Shown: piece after piece, positions 49,197-59,166 of the stretch
Numbering within the stretch: position 1 is the first letter of the stretch
Layout of the letters: each line of letters starts with the position of its first letter
NCBI GenBank assembly: GCA_030849465.1
Contig: JARVLF010000021.1
Location: 310,001 to 374,000 of the forward strand
DNA: 64,000 nt
Source: Moesziomyces globuligerus
Taxonomy: Eukaryota; Basidiomycota; Ustilaginomycetes; Ustilaginales; Ustilaginaceae
Reading direction: 5' to 3'
Notes under the pieces: generated by a model
What the model was told of the DNA's origin: nothing
Seen by the model: only the letters and a program-made list of their open reading frames with translations
Database searches by the model: none
Made by a program: the position numbers and the translations under genes

Positions 49197-52100
49197 CTAG
49201 TGCCACTTCTGAGGAGCGAGGGCGAGGATGCGGTTGAAAGCCTGGTCGCGGCCGCGCACGCGGTCGACGATAAACGACTGGCCGTTCTTGGTCTTGAACG
49301 TCAGGCCGTCGACGCCGGTCTTGCCGAGCGCGACGAGGCGGTCGAGACGAACGTCGATGGTGATCTCGCACGGCTCGGCAGGCTGACTTACTTCGAGCGC
49401 GAGCTGTTCTGCGAGGCCGAGGTCACGGATCGTCTGCTGCTCTGCGCGCGAGGGGATGGCACGGAAGACGATGCGCTCGGCGAGGACGCAGAGATGACCG
49501 CGCTTATCCTGGACGCTGGCGCCAAAGGCGCCGTCGAGCACGTCGGCGGCGTGCGCGAGCTCGTGCTCCGAGACGCGCTGGTCGAACTGTGTCGGCGACA
49601 GCCTCATGGGCGCGTTGGGATGCGGGCGGTGGACGAGCTGCTCTCCGCTCGCGGCACGGCGCCTCAGGGTGAGGATGGCGTGCTGCGCGTCGGTCGGCAC
49701 ATCGTACAGCGCCACGTCGACGGGGTTGACGCTGCACAGCCAGCTGGGCGCCCAGCTCGGCCGATGCACGATCATCGGCAGCCACAAGAAGACCGCGAGG
49801 CCGAGGAGCAGACCGGGCAGTGCGAGCGTGACGCTCGCATCCACGCGCGTTGCGGCGAGCGCGGCCACGACGAGCAGTGCGCTGAAGCGCATCGAGGCTC
49901 GCGGCGATCTGCGGCGAAGCAGGTTGCGTACGCGTTCGTGCGTCGCCTCGTCGCCGAGCAGCACGGGTGCCATCCTGGCATACGCCTCGCCGAGCTGCTT
50001 GGCGTCCGGCTGAGCTCCGGCGCCGTGGGCGCCCACGAGCAGCGCAAGCGCGACGAGCAGCACCGCGCCAAGCCGACCGCTCGCCCAGCTGTAGCCGTAC
50101 ACGCTCGCCGCACCGAGCGACACGAGCGGCTGCTCCCAGCTGCCCACGCTCACCACTGCGCGCACCAGCGCCGAGGCGAGCGTGGTGCCGCCGAACACGC
50201 GCGCGCCGAGCTCGCCCGCCGCCGCTGCGGGCGCGCGCTCGGGCGAGTAGACGAGCGTCGCACTGTCGTCGCTGTACATCGAGAGAAAGGTGGTCGTGTA
50301 CGCCAGCAGGAACGCCGGCAGCGAGTGCCACTCGTCGCGCCGCGGCCACTCGCTCGATCCCGCATGCACAATGTCGAGCACCTCCGACGACTCGACGCGC
50401 TTGACGTCGCGCCCGAACGACGCGAGGAACTGGAGGATATCCGCATCATCCTGGCTGCAACCCACCTCCTCGGCTGGCGCCACGACACCCGCTGGCGGAG
50501 CCTGCAGCTTGAGAGGCGGCAACTTGAGATGCTCGCGCTGCTTCTGCTCGTGCTCCAGCACCTCTTCCTCCTCGACGTGCTCTGCCAGCGCGCCGATCTC
50601 GGCGGTGGGCAGGTTGAACGAGACCTCCTTGCGGGGCGAGAGGAGCGAAGAAACCTCGGAAGGCGAGCGCTTGCGCAGCACACCCTTGACCGCGGTCGTC
50701 GGAATCGCCCCCACCGCCGGCGCCGCGCTGCCATCGTCGGACGATCCGCCGACCTTGGCATAGCTCGATCCGTTGGACGCCGTGCTATGGTTGTCCACCG
50801 AGCCTTCGCTCGACAGGCTGCGGTTCGACAGCCGGCGCTGGTCGCCGATCGGCACCGCCAGCGTGCTCGCCATGATGGTCAGGCTCGGCATCGAGTCCGT
50901 GATGCGGCTGCGGCCGGTGCGGCGCGAGGCGCGGCGCGTCGACGACGTGTTGCTCAGCGTGACCGAGGGCGTGTGCGAGCTGACGCTGCCGCTCGAGCGC
51001 GCGCGGCCCATGGCGCGCGCCAGATGCGGGTCGAGCGCCGGCGCTGCCCCGGGCTCCGCGGGCGACGTGGGCACCCTGGTGAGGCCGGGCGTAGCGACGC
51101 GGTGCCTCCTCTGACCGAACGAGTTCTGCCCAAACGAGTGGGTCGACGAGGCCGCATCGCGCGACACCTCGGACGCGATCGACGGCGTCATGGTGCTGAA
51201 CGCGGGCGAGAGCGGCAACGACGCCAGCTCGGACGGCGTCTCGATGGGCGCGTACGAGTCGCTCGACACCGTTGCCTCCATGGCGGGCGCCTCGACCATG
51301 GGCGAAGCCGCCTCCTCGGGCTGCGGCGACGCGGGCGGGGGTGCCTGCGCAGGAATGGCGGCCGCCCACAGAGTCATGTCGTCCTTGGCCAGGGCGGACA
51401 GCTCAGGCAGCGCAGCTGGTGCGGCGGTGACGCACTCGGCGGGCTCGGTGACCTTGGCGACGTCCTCCGAGCTGCTGTTGGGCAGGCTGGGCGAAGAGTC
51501 GCTGGCGGGCGAGCCGGACCCTGCCGACCCTGCCGATCCCGACGAGCCCTTCTTGCGGGAGGCGAACGCCTTCCTGAACGACCTCGGGCTCATGATGCGG
51601 GCGCGCGCCTTGCGCACCTCATCCTTCTCGCGCGGCAGGCTCGAGATCTCGAGCCTCGGCAGCGGCGTGCCGTTGGGACCGAGGCGCGTCGTCCCCGCTG
51701 CCTCGTCGGCGTACGTGCTGAAGGGTTGCAGATCGGTCTCGAGGCGCTGGAAGACGGGCTGGGGCGGCAGCTCCTGCTGCTTCTCCGCGTCCGCCACCGC
51801 AGGCAGCGGCGCGGCGCCCTCGTCCGGGTAGACGCTGCATTCGGTTTCGCTCTCGTCGCTGTCCTGGTCGAGGCCGTACTCGGCGAGGAAGGTCGGGCGC
51901 GCCGTCGGCTGCGGCGGCTCCTGCCATCCGTCGTGCGAGAGCGGCGGCGTGCAGATGATCGCCGGGTCGAGGTCGATCGAGCTCGCCCACGACGAGCGGC
52001 GCGAGTGGACCGAGTAGGTGTCTGCGATCGACGGCGGGCCGGCCATGTCGGGGCTGTACAGCGCCGGCAGCGGTGCGGCGATCAGATCCGACGGCCCCGG

Positions 52101-52940
52101 CGCGCGCCCCGACGAAGTCGACGTCGTCGACGATCGTTTGTCGAGGCCGACGAGGAGCGAGGCGGAGAAGTCGTCCGCAGGCAGCGAGAGCGGCAGCGGC
52201 GACAGGCTGCGGATGGACGACGCGTGCGACTCGACGTTCTGCGGCACCTGCTGCGGATCGGGCCACGAACGGAGCATCGAAGCGTCCTGCCAGGAGCCCG
52301 TCGATACCGATCCTGGCGAGGCGTTGACTGGCATTGGCGCCGTGGTCAGGATCGACTTGGGTAGGATGGGCGACGAGATGCTGGGTCGGCTCGACGACGG
52401 CGGCGACGGCGAGCCGCGCCCGGCGTCCGGCAGGCTGCGGAAGACGTCGAAGGAGGCCTTGCGCAGCAGCCCGCGCGGGTTAGGCGGCGGAGGACCCTGG
52501 GGCGGCGGGCTGGCGACGCGGTCTCTGGCCTTTGTGTATGCGAGCGGCTGAACCTGGGGCGTGGTCTTACGGACCTGATCGGCCCAGACGATGCGGTTGC
52601 CTGCGGCGGCGGCGGCAGGCGGCGGAGGCGAGGCGAGCGCCTTTGCGCGCTTGTCGGACCACTCGTGCGTCTGCTTGACGATGTACGCCTCCCACTGCGA
52701 GAAGGGCGAGTTGGGATCCGGGCGGTCGGTCGACGGAACCACGGTGCCGGGCACCATCATGGCGTGCATCGGTGCTCCGCCGTTGCCATTGCCGAGCGAG
52801 AGCGAAGAAGAGTTGGAGTGGAAACCGGGGCGCACCGTGCCGCCGGTGCTGGGGCGCGAAGCCGAGCGCGAGAAGCTCCTCTCGTTTGTGTCGAACGAGA
52901 GCGTCGAGGCGGACTTGGCGCGGTCGTAGAATCCGGACAT
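49197..52940 (-). CDS. Large membrane protein with DUF3292-like C-terminus
   Basis: Single exon, 1247 residues if translation starts at MSGFYDRAKS (52940); the frame is open to 53468, but the upstream part looks like leader. Residues 1 to about 850 are Ser/Pro/Ala-rich and disordered, apart from a short conserved-looking piece, SQWEAYIVKQTHEWSDKRAKALA. From about residue 875 a folded part follows: an amphipathic region, hydrophobic segments (LGAVLLVALALLVGAHGAG, then FSALLVVAALAA and TLALPGLLLGLAVFLWLPMIV), then NPVDVALYDVPTDAQHAIL. That wording, just after the membrane pair, resembles the fungal DUF3292 family. The end (LCVLAERIVFRAIPSR ... FKTKNGQSFIVDRV) looks like a GRAM/PH-type module. 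The role is unknown; tethering or lipid handling is a guess. Confidence 0.6.
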   Translation of the reverse strand: MSGFYDRAKSASTLSFDTNERSFSRSASRPSTGGTVRPGFHSNSSSLSLGNGNGGAPMHAMMVPGTVVPSTDRPDPNSPFSQWEAYIVKQTHEWSDKRAKALASPPPPAAAAAGNRIVWADQVRKTTPQVQPLAYTKARDRVASPPPQGPPPPNPRGLLRKASFDVFRSLPDAGRGSPSPPSSSRPSISSPILPKSILTTAPMPVNASPGSVSTGSWQDASMLRSWPDPQQVPQNVESHASSIRSLSPLPLSLPADDFSASLLVGLDKRSSTTSTSSGRAPGPSDLIAAPLPALYSPDMAGPPSIADTYSVHSRRSSWASSIDLDPAIICTPPLSHDGWQEPPQPTARPTFLAEYGLDQDSDESETECSVYPDEGAAPLPAVADAEKQQELPPQPVFQRLETDLQPFSTYADEAAGTTRLGPNGTPLPRLEISSLPREKDEVRKARARIMSPRSFRKAFASRKKGSSGSAGSAGSGSPASDSSPSLPNSSSEDVAKVTEPAECVTAAPAALPELSALAKDDMTLWAAAIPAQAPPPASPQPEEAASPMVEAPAMEATVSSDSYAPIETPSELASLPLSPAFSTMTPSIASEVSRDAASSTHSFGQNSFGQRRHRVATPGLTRVPTSPAEPGAAPALDPHLARAMGRARSSGSVSSHTPSVTLSNTSSTRRASRRTGRSRITDSMPSLTIMASTLAVPIGDQRRLSNRSLSSEGSVDNHSTASNGSSYAKVGGSSDDGSAAPAVGAIPTTAVKGVLRKRSPSEVSSLLSPRKEVSFNLPTAEIGALAEHVEEEEVLEHEQKQREHLKLPPLKLQAPPAGVVAPAEEVGCSQDDADILQFLASFGRDVKRVESSEVLDIVHAGSSEWPRRDEWHSLPAFLLAYTTTFLSMYSDDSATLVYSPERAPAAAAGELGARVFGGTTLASALVRAVVSVGSWEQPLVSLGAASVYGYSWASGRLGAVLLVALALLVGAHGAGAQPDAKQLGEAYARMAPVLLGDEATHERVRNLLRRRSPRASMRFSALLVVAALAATRVDASVTLALPGLLLGLAVFLWLPMIVHRPSWAPSWLCSVNPVDVALYDVPTDAQHAILTLRRRAASGEQLVHRPHPNAPMRLSPTQFDQRVSEHELAHAADVLDGAFGASVQDKRGHLCVLAERIVFRAIPSRAEQQTIRDLGLAEQLALEVSQPAEPCEITIDVRLDRLVALGKTGVDGLTFKTKNGQSFIVDRVRGRDQAFNRILALAPQKWH

Positions 52941-55900
52941 GGCGGATGGATAGGCTGTGGGAATAGGGGACGTCGATTTGGTGGGAAAGACGAGCACCCC
53001 GGCTAGCGGTGGAGCCACGGGCGAAGGCGGAAGAGTCTGCAGAGCACCAGCCAGTGATGCAGCTACGAGGTCAAAGGGATGCGGCGATGGATGCAGGTGG
53101 CTGGAGGCGTCTTGTCGACTGGGTATGAAAGGGTATGAGCGGCAAGTGATTTGGATGGACGGGCGCGCGCGAGGATGACGGTGGGGGATGGGTTGGTTAA
53201 GTAGCAGGAGCGAAAGCGAGGATGAGCAAAGGCGCTGATGGTTCCTGAGCTTGGCGGCTGCCGTGGGCGGAAGCAGAAGGAGGAGGAGGAAGGATGCTGA
53301 CCAACAGGGCAGAGAGAGTGAGGGAGACAATCGTGCATGCGAATGGGCACACGGCCGCAGTCGGATGGGCGCCGACGAGGCGAGGGCAATGCGAATCAGG
53401 TCGGCGCGCGGCGGCGGTACGGTGCAGGGTCTCTGTCGCAACGGCGAGGAGGAGGCTGAGCACCTCACGCTCGGGTCTCAGGCACAGAAGCACAACGGCG
53501 GCCAAGAAGCAATCGGAGCGGTCCAGGCTGAGACGGTGGCACCTCTCGCATCCAGCCCTCGAAGAGCAGCCAATCTCCAGAGTGCGGGGGAAAAGCGAAA
53601 AAAAGGGTCGGCTACTGTCCACTGGAGCGCCATCGTCACTGCTCGCTTGTCGCATCCAACCAAACACTGAGACTTGGTTGACAGGGTTTGGCGGCGGTCG
53701 AAGCCGACCTGATCAGAACGCCCAAAGGCTGCGTGTGATTGCGGGCGGTGTGCGAAACGAGGCTGCAGACGAGCAAGGGACTCGACCTACGAGTGCAGCC
53801 TGCTTGCTACACTCGCCCAGAGGCGGAGCAGAGAAAACGCATGATCTGGCGCCGCGCACTGAGACAGGCGGTCCACCCTGCGACACACTGCTCCTCCGCC
53901 GCGCAAGCCTGCATGGGCGGCTGCGAGCATCACCGCCAGGCCAGGGCGCAGCAAGGATGGTAGCGGAGGTTGAAATCAGGCAAAAAATAATGCATCCTCG
54001 GCTATGCGAGCCGCTGAAACCCAGCCCAGCGGCTACAGTATTACAGCATACAGTTCTGCCAGTTGCGCCGAAGTCGAGCCTCTGCAACAGTGAATAGACT
54101 GGCAAAGCCGTCGGTGGGATCGGTCGAGCCGACATCGCGAACCCACCGATACGGGTCAGAAGCTCGAAGCGTTCAGCGGAAGCTGGCCGGTTCGTGAGCT
54201 TTCGTGGGAACGATCGCGAAAGGGTTTTCTCGAATGGCAACATCAAAGTTCGGAGCAAAGGAAGGAGAAGCATCGGGGTGGTTGGGTGGGGGGAATTGCC
54301 CCGTCGAGCTTCAATCCAACCAACGACGACAGGTCGGGGGATCGACAGGAAGGCCCTTTTTTGCTCCGCCCCCAACCGCCTTTCAACCCCGCACTCGCGG
54401 ACGCTTCTCGAAAACCTTTGTCGCGACTGGCTGCGCGCGGAGCCGCCGTGCTCAGAGTTGGCCCAGAGCCGCTGAAACTACGGCCCAGCCGCCCGTCCTG
54501 GGCACGGAGGAGCCGAAATTGCTAAAAATTTCCCAGACCCGCTTCGCCTTCCACCTTTTTTCTTCGCACCTCGCCTTGCTCATTGTTCACCTCGTATGGC
54601 GAGGAGCCGCGCGCGAAAAGGACGATCGCATGCGGCTTTGCCCGGATGTTGAGCGGCGCCGAAGGGTGAGACCATGCAGACACTTGAGCGGTCGCTCCTC
54701 TGGCCCCGCCTCCTGCTCGTCGTGCCCAGCCCCCGGCTAACCCAACAGCCTATTGCAGCCTCTTCAGCGTTCAGCCCCGACCCGTCCTGCTGGGCGCCAA
54801 GCACGTTTTTCTTTTTACTTGAGCCCATTCCCACCATCAGTCTGCTTGCTGAGCTCGGATAGAGTTGTGGCGCTCTACACGCAGCGCTGATCTATGTGTC
54901 TCTGTGTCTCTGTCTTGATTCTCGCTCGCGCAGGAGGTGGTCTGGTGGTTTCGTCGCAGCCCGTGTCTCTGCTTATCGACCTCGCGTTGTCAAGCCGCTC
55001 TGCAGCGGCGGCCTCGCTTGCACGTCCACCGCCTTTCGCCAATGCACCCTGGATGGGATGCTGATCACCTCGGCTCGGACCTTAGCCCCTTGACTGCATG
55101 CAGGCTAAGGTTTGGTTCTGCCTCCTTTCCTCTGCCTTTGTTGCCTGCGGAAGCCAAAGAGCCGTTCCGTCAGACACCGTAGTGCGCTCGAGCATACAGC
55201 AGTGCTGTGAGCTGCAGCTGCGCCTGCTACCGTAGCGTGGAAATTCGCCACGAGCGAAAAGCGTGCAGTCAGGATCCTGCGTCCACGACGGTGGGCAGTG
55301 ACGCAGGTTGCGGCGAGGGTCTTTCGCTGGATGTCGGTGCCTAAGGACGTGCCGACGTGAACCTGCGGGTCCAGTCGGCATACAGTACTGTAATGTCGGC
55401 TGCCCTGCTCGTCATCCAGAAGCAGGCGCGTGGCTCGTCCGAAAGCGGTCACAACGCGGTGCTTTCGCGTAGAGCAGGTTGGCGCTCGACCTTATCCGCG
55501 GCGGCGTTGGCCGGCGTGACTGAGTTCCCACCAGACTCTCCGCTTCAGATGCGCGTGCGGCTCGCAAGACCTTCTCGTCGGTCAAAAAACTCTCACACCA
55601 GGAGCGATCACTTGTCACCCACCTTCTTGGGCTGATCTTTCACGAATCGGGGAGCCAAGGAAAAGAACGAGCAGCGCCTGGCGTCAATGAGCTGAGCCGC
55701 TCGTCGTTGTTGCCCCCGTTGACGGCAGCTTCGAATTTGCGGGGCAAAGCAGCCTGTTTCCATACCTTTGGCCACAACGTGAGGCTACGTGGCCAGCCTC
55801 TCACGCGCTCTTCGTCTGGACCGTCCGACTGGGCGTTGGAATGGCGCATGGTGAAACCCCGCGTACACTGGACCTCACCCTGCCCAGGCGCGTCAGCTCC

Positions 55901-57114
55901 TCGGCTCCCCATCAAGTCGCCTCTGTGGCCCAGCCGCTAGCGGAGCTTGAAATCAAACCGTCGCCCCCAACTCGCACCGCACGAGGAGGGCGAGGCTTCG
56001 TAGAGATCGACAACGGGGAGCACCTGACCTGCGCCTGCCGAGCATGATTTGCAGTTGCGGAGTTTGGCACCATCCCCCAGCCCTCGCTCTCTTTCAACCA
56101 GCCAAACCGCCCCCGATCTCGGTTTTCTTCGCAATGCACAATGAAGACTCATCATGGCTAGATCATGGTTAGGAGCAATGCAGATCGGTCGGTGGCAAGG
56201 TGGGCAGAGATGGTGACATGCACATTTGCCTAAGATGGGGTCGTGGAGTACCTGTGTGATCTGCAAAGCGCAGCGAAGCGCCCCTGGTAAAACCACTTTG
56301 GTGGGCGGGGGGCGGGTTTCTCGCCTAACGATTCGACTGGGCGCGTCGAGTACAGCAGCCTCCAACTCACATACATCCTGCTCGTGGTAGCTAGCTTGGG
56401 GGCAAGGGGCCGTAGCGAAGCCTGGGCGAAGGTCGGAAGCGCGAGGTGAGACAGCCTTGGATCAAGCGTTGGCAGCTGGCGTCCAAAGTCCGCCTCGCCG
56501 GCCCAGAGCGTTTGGACTTCGGATCAGCGCAGCCAGGCGAGACGCACGAACCCTGCACCACACTGTCAGCTCTGGTAACTCACTTGCAGGGTCCATCGCT
56601 AGATCCGTTTGCGGCTGGACAAGCAGAGCTCTATGAAGCAACTGGTCGGTACGATCGGAATCGGCTGCACTATCTGGATTCCATCGCCGATTTCCAACCA
56701 CCACTGTGCGCCAAACCGCTCATGTCGCCAAAGCGAAGCCTTGGCTGAGAGGCCAAGACGCGACGGAGAGGTGCACTCGCTCGGAGAGGCTAAGAGGCTG
56801 GAGGAAGATCAGATTGGTATTGGTACATGAAAAGTGTCCGAGGCGTCGGCGGCGCCCTCACGCCTCGGACACAAGTGCCAGCTGGACGAACAGGCGCCCA
56901 AAGTCTAGAATGAAGCAAGAGGCATGGAAGCAGAATGATACTAGCAAGACAAAAGATGCGTGGTGGGAGGGGAATACAGAGTGACATCAACCAGGCGGCG
57001 CTCCATCATCACGAAGAGCGCAACCCAGCCGAGGTCGCTCAGGATTGAGGCAGAGACTTCCGGCAGGAAAAGCAAAAGGCGAGACAAGAAGACGGGACCG
57101 GAGAAACTGGCGCT
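52941..57114. other. 4 kb region without a supported gene
   Basis: It contains the promoter of the DUF3292-like gene and then about 3.5 kb with only short, overlapping open frames on both strands. None has a domain, signal peptide, good splice sites or strand-biased codon use. Two small structures stand out: an inverted repeat at 54111-54149 and a 12-bp palindrome at 55381-55392. No transposon ends or tRNA were found. A non-coding RNA or small orphan gene cannot be excluded. Confidence 0.45.
54111..54149. repeat. Inverted repeat with nested hairpin
   Basis: Arms TCGGTGGG (54111-54118) and CCCACCGA (54142-54149) are perfect complements. Between them a second small stem can form (54120-54124 with 54128-54132). 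It lies in a gene-free stretch. The meaning is unknown. Confidence 0.5.
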
Positions 57115-57882
57115 TTATGCGTCAGCCTTGGACTTCTTCTTGGGGGGCTGGTCGTCGTCCTCGAGGTCGATCTCTGCATCGTCCTCATCGTCGTCCTCGT
57201 CGTCCTCCGAATCAAAGTCTTCGTCGTCAAAGTCGAGCTCGTCGTTGTCGCCGGTGTAGAAGTCGATGGCGCCGGGCCAGAAGTCCATGATGAGCGCGTG
57301 GCCGATGCCGCCAGCGATCTCCTGGTCGGTGTTCTCAAAGAAGGTGGAGAAGAAGGAGCCGGGTTCAAAGTCGTCGGAATCGGGACCGCCGACGGTGGGC
57401 TTGAGCTTGGAGAGGTTCTTGTCGTCCGACTTCCAGTTGATCTGGGTCTTCTCGGGCTTGGTCTCCTCGAGGAAGTTGAACTCGTCCTCGAGCGACTTGG
57501 CGCCGTCGACGAGCGAAAACTTCTTGACCAGCTTGTCGTTGGAGAAGAACGGGTTCTCGCGGAACTCGAACGTGATGGTGGCCGCGCGCGGGTCGGCGAG
57601 GTCGCGCTCCACCTCGACGTTGGAGAGGTACGAGAGCGCCTCGTGGTCGGCGTCGTCGATGTAGACGTTGGTAGCCATGCAGTTGATGAGCGCCTGGAAC
57701 CAGAAGTCCTTGACCGGGGCGACGATCTCGGCACGCTTCTTGTACAGCGGAGCGTTGAGCTGGAGCTCGTGCTTGATCAGCTCGACATCCGCCTTGCGGA
57801 AGTCCTTGAAGAGCGCGTCGACCTTCTGCTGCAGAGCCTCCGGGAAGACCTTGGCCTCGGGCTGGCGGAATGCGTCAGTCAT
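57115..57882 (-). CDS. NAP-family histone chaperone, SET/TAF-I/Vps75 type
   Basis: Single exon, 255 residues from the Met at 57882. It binds histones H3-H4, and in yeast Vps75 partners the acetyltransferase Rtt109. The long dimerisation helix comes first (FPEALQQKVDALFKDFRKADVEL), then the earmuff domain: FWFQALINC, DDADHEALSYLSNVEVERD, ITFEFRENPFFSNDKLVKKFSL, INWKSDDKNL, and SFFSTFFENTDQE. The order and wording match SET/TAF-I and Vps75 rather than Nap1. The C-terminal 45 residues are a histone-mimicking Asp/Glu tail ending in PPKKKSKADA, a likely nuclear localisation signal. It is divergent, at 1.3 kb, from an RbAp48/Hat2 gene, another H3-H4 handler. Confidence 0.9.
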   Translation of the reverse strand: MTDAFRQPEAKVFPEALQQKVDALFKDFRKADVELIKHELQLNAPLYKKRAEIVAPVKDFWFQALINCMATNVYIDDADHEALSYLSNVEVERDLADPRAATITFEFRENPFFSNDKLVKKFSLVDGAKSLEDEFNFLEETKPEKTQINWKSDDKNLSKLKPTVGGPDSDDFEPGSFFSTFFENTDQEIAGGIGHALIMDFWPGAIDFYTGDNDELDFDDEDFDSEDDEDDDEDDAEIDLEDDDQPPKKKSKADA

Positions 57883-59166
57883 CTTGAATCGGATATTGGA
57901 CGAGGAGAGGAGGTTTGGGTAAGGCGTTGAATGTCCTGAAGAGGGTACGTTGGTGGGAGAAAGAAAAGCAGGTGCGTCGAGCAAAGCGCTATAAGGGCGC
58001 TGGTTTGCTGCTGCATTGCATTCCATCCGCTTCTGCGTCCGACGAAAAAGAAAAAAACAGGGTGCAGCTGCTACTACTGTCTACGGTGGCCAACGCTACT
58101 GCGAGTTCTTCTCGGCGACCCGACGCGGCTGCCTCTGGCGGTGTGCGGTGCAGTGCGGTGCGGAGCGCCCGCCACTGTGCACTGCGCCGGAATGCTCTGC
58201 GAAAATTTGTGCCTTGGTGGAGTTGAGCTCTAAAAAAAAGTCGATGCAAAAATGTGGAAGTTCTTCCTGAGTGTCTGTGCGCACACTGATGTCGTGCTGC
58301 AACGTCAAAGTCGAGCCGGTGGCAAGTTTCGACCAGGCAGAGCTGGCAAATCCTTTGGGTTTTTTGCAGTGACGGAAAGACGGCGCGTCCATCAGCGCAC
58401 GGACGCCCACGTTTTGCTAGACGTTCTTGCTGTTAGGTTGTATGTTCGAGCGGTCAAGGAGAGCAGTCCACGCCTCCAACGCACGAAGGCCGCTGTTCTC
58501 TGCCGCAGGGCCGTCTGCCATCACACAGGAGCATTCGTCTCTTTAAAACACGTTCCACACGCCGTACGCAGCTCAGACAGCTTGATCGAAAGCGGCAGAG
58601 CACAAGCTTCGGAGAGCGGGAGGTGGCGGGAGCGAATGCGGAAGCGAAGGCTCATCGTGTTAGAGCTTTGTGATTCACTCAACGCGACGCGGTTGTGGAG
58701 CCAGGTGCGGATGAGCGGAGGCGACTCGGACGAGACAGCAGCCGAGGGCGCGTCGCCAGCTGGAGTGAGTGAGTGAGTGAGGTCGCCCGCGAAGGCGACA
58801 TCTCGCGTCGGGCTTGGCTCTGTTACTTTTGGCTGTGACTGCTCGCGTCGAGGGCTAACCTACAGTGACTTAGTCGGAAGGCTTGCGCCCTCGGCCTGGA
58901 ATCCGGTCGAGCGATCTGCATCTGGACAGCTGCGCAAGTTGGCATCCGCACTTCACCTCACCATTACCTCCACCGACTCTCTTGCATCTCCACCTCATCC
59001 GCCTCGCGCTCTCGTCACCTGGTCCACACCTTCAGGCGCGCGCACACGCACTCCACCTTTCGCTGCCCCAGCATCTACTCTCACCACCCTTTCGGTGACC
59101 GCTTCTACATCCTCTCCCGGGCCCCTGCTCCTGCCATCCTAGCGGGTACGCTGCGACGCTTGCACC
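57883..59166. other. Divergent promoter region histone chaperone / HAT2
   Basis: About 1.3 kb between two chromatin genes. It holds a GCGGTGCGG-type repeat run near 58140-58165, a GAGT tetranucleotide repeat near 58764-58778 and a C-rich leader before HAT2. The frames here (for example 58252-58776) show no domain. Confidence 0.45.

Noticed and set aside
49167..52364. 1065-codon open frame on the + strand
   Set aside because: It is antisense to the DUF3292-like gene. Its Arg-rich, repetitive translation reflects the GC-biased third positions of the real gene.
52941..53468. 176-residue N-terminal extension of the DUF3292-like protein
   Set aside because: The composition (Ser/Pro/Leu/His runs) looks like a translated C-rich leader. 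MSGFYDRAKS is a more natural start, though this is not proven.
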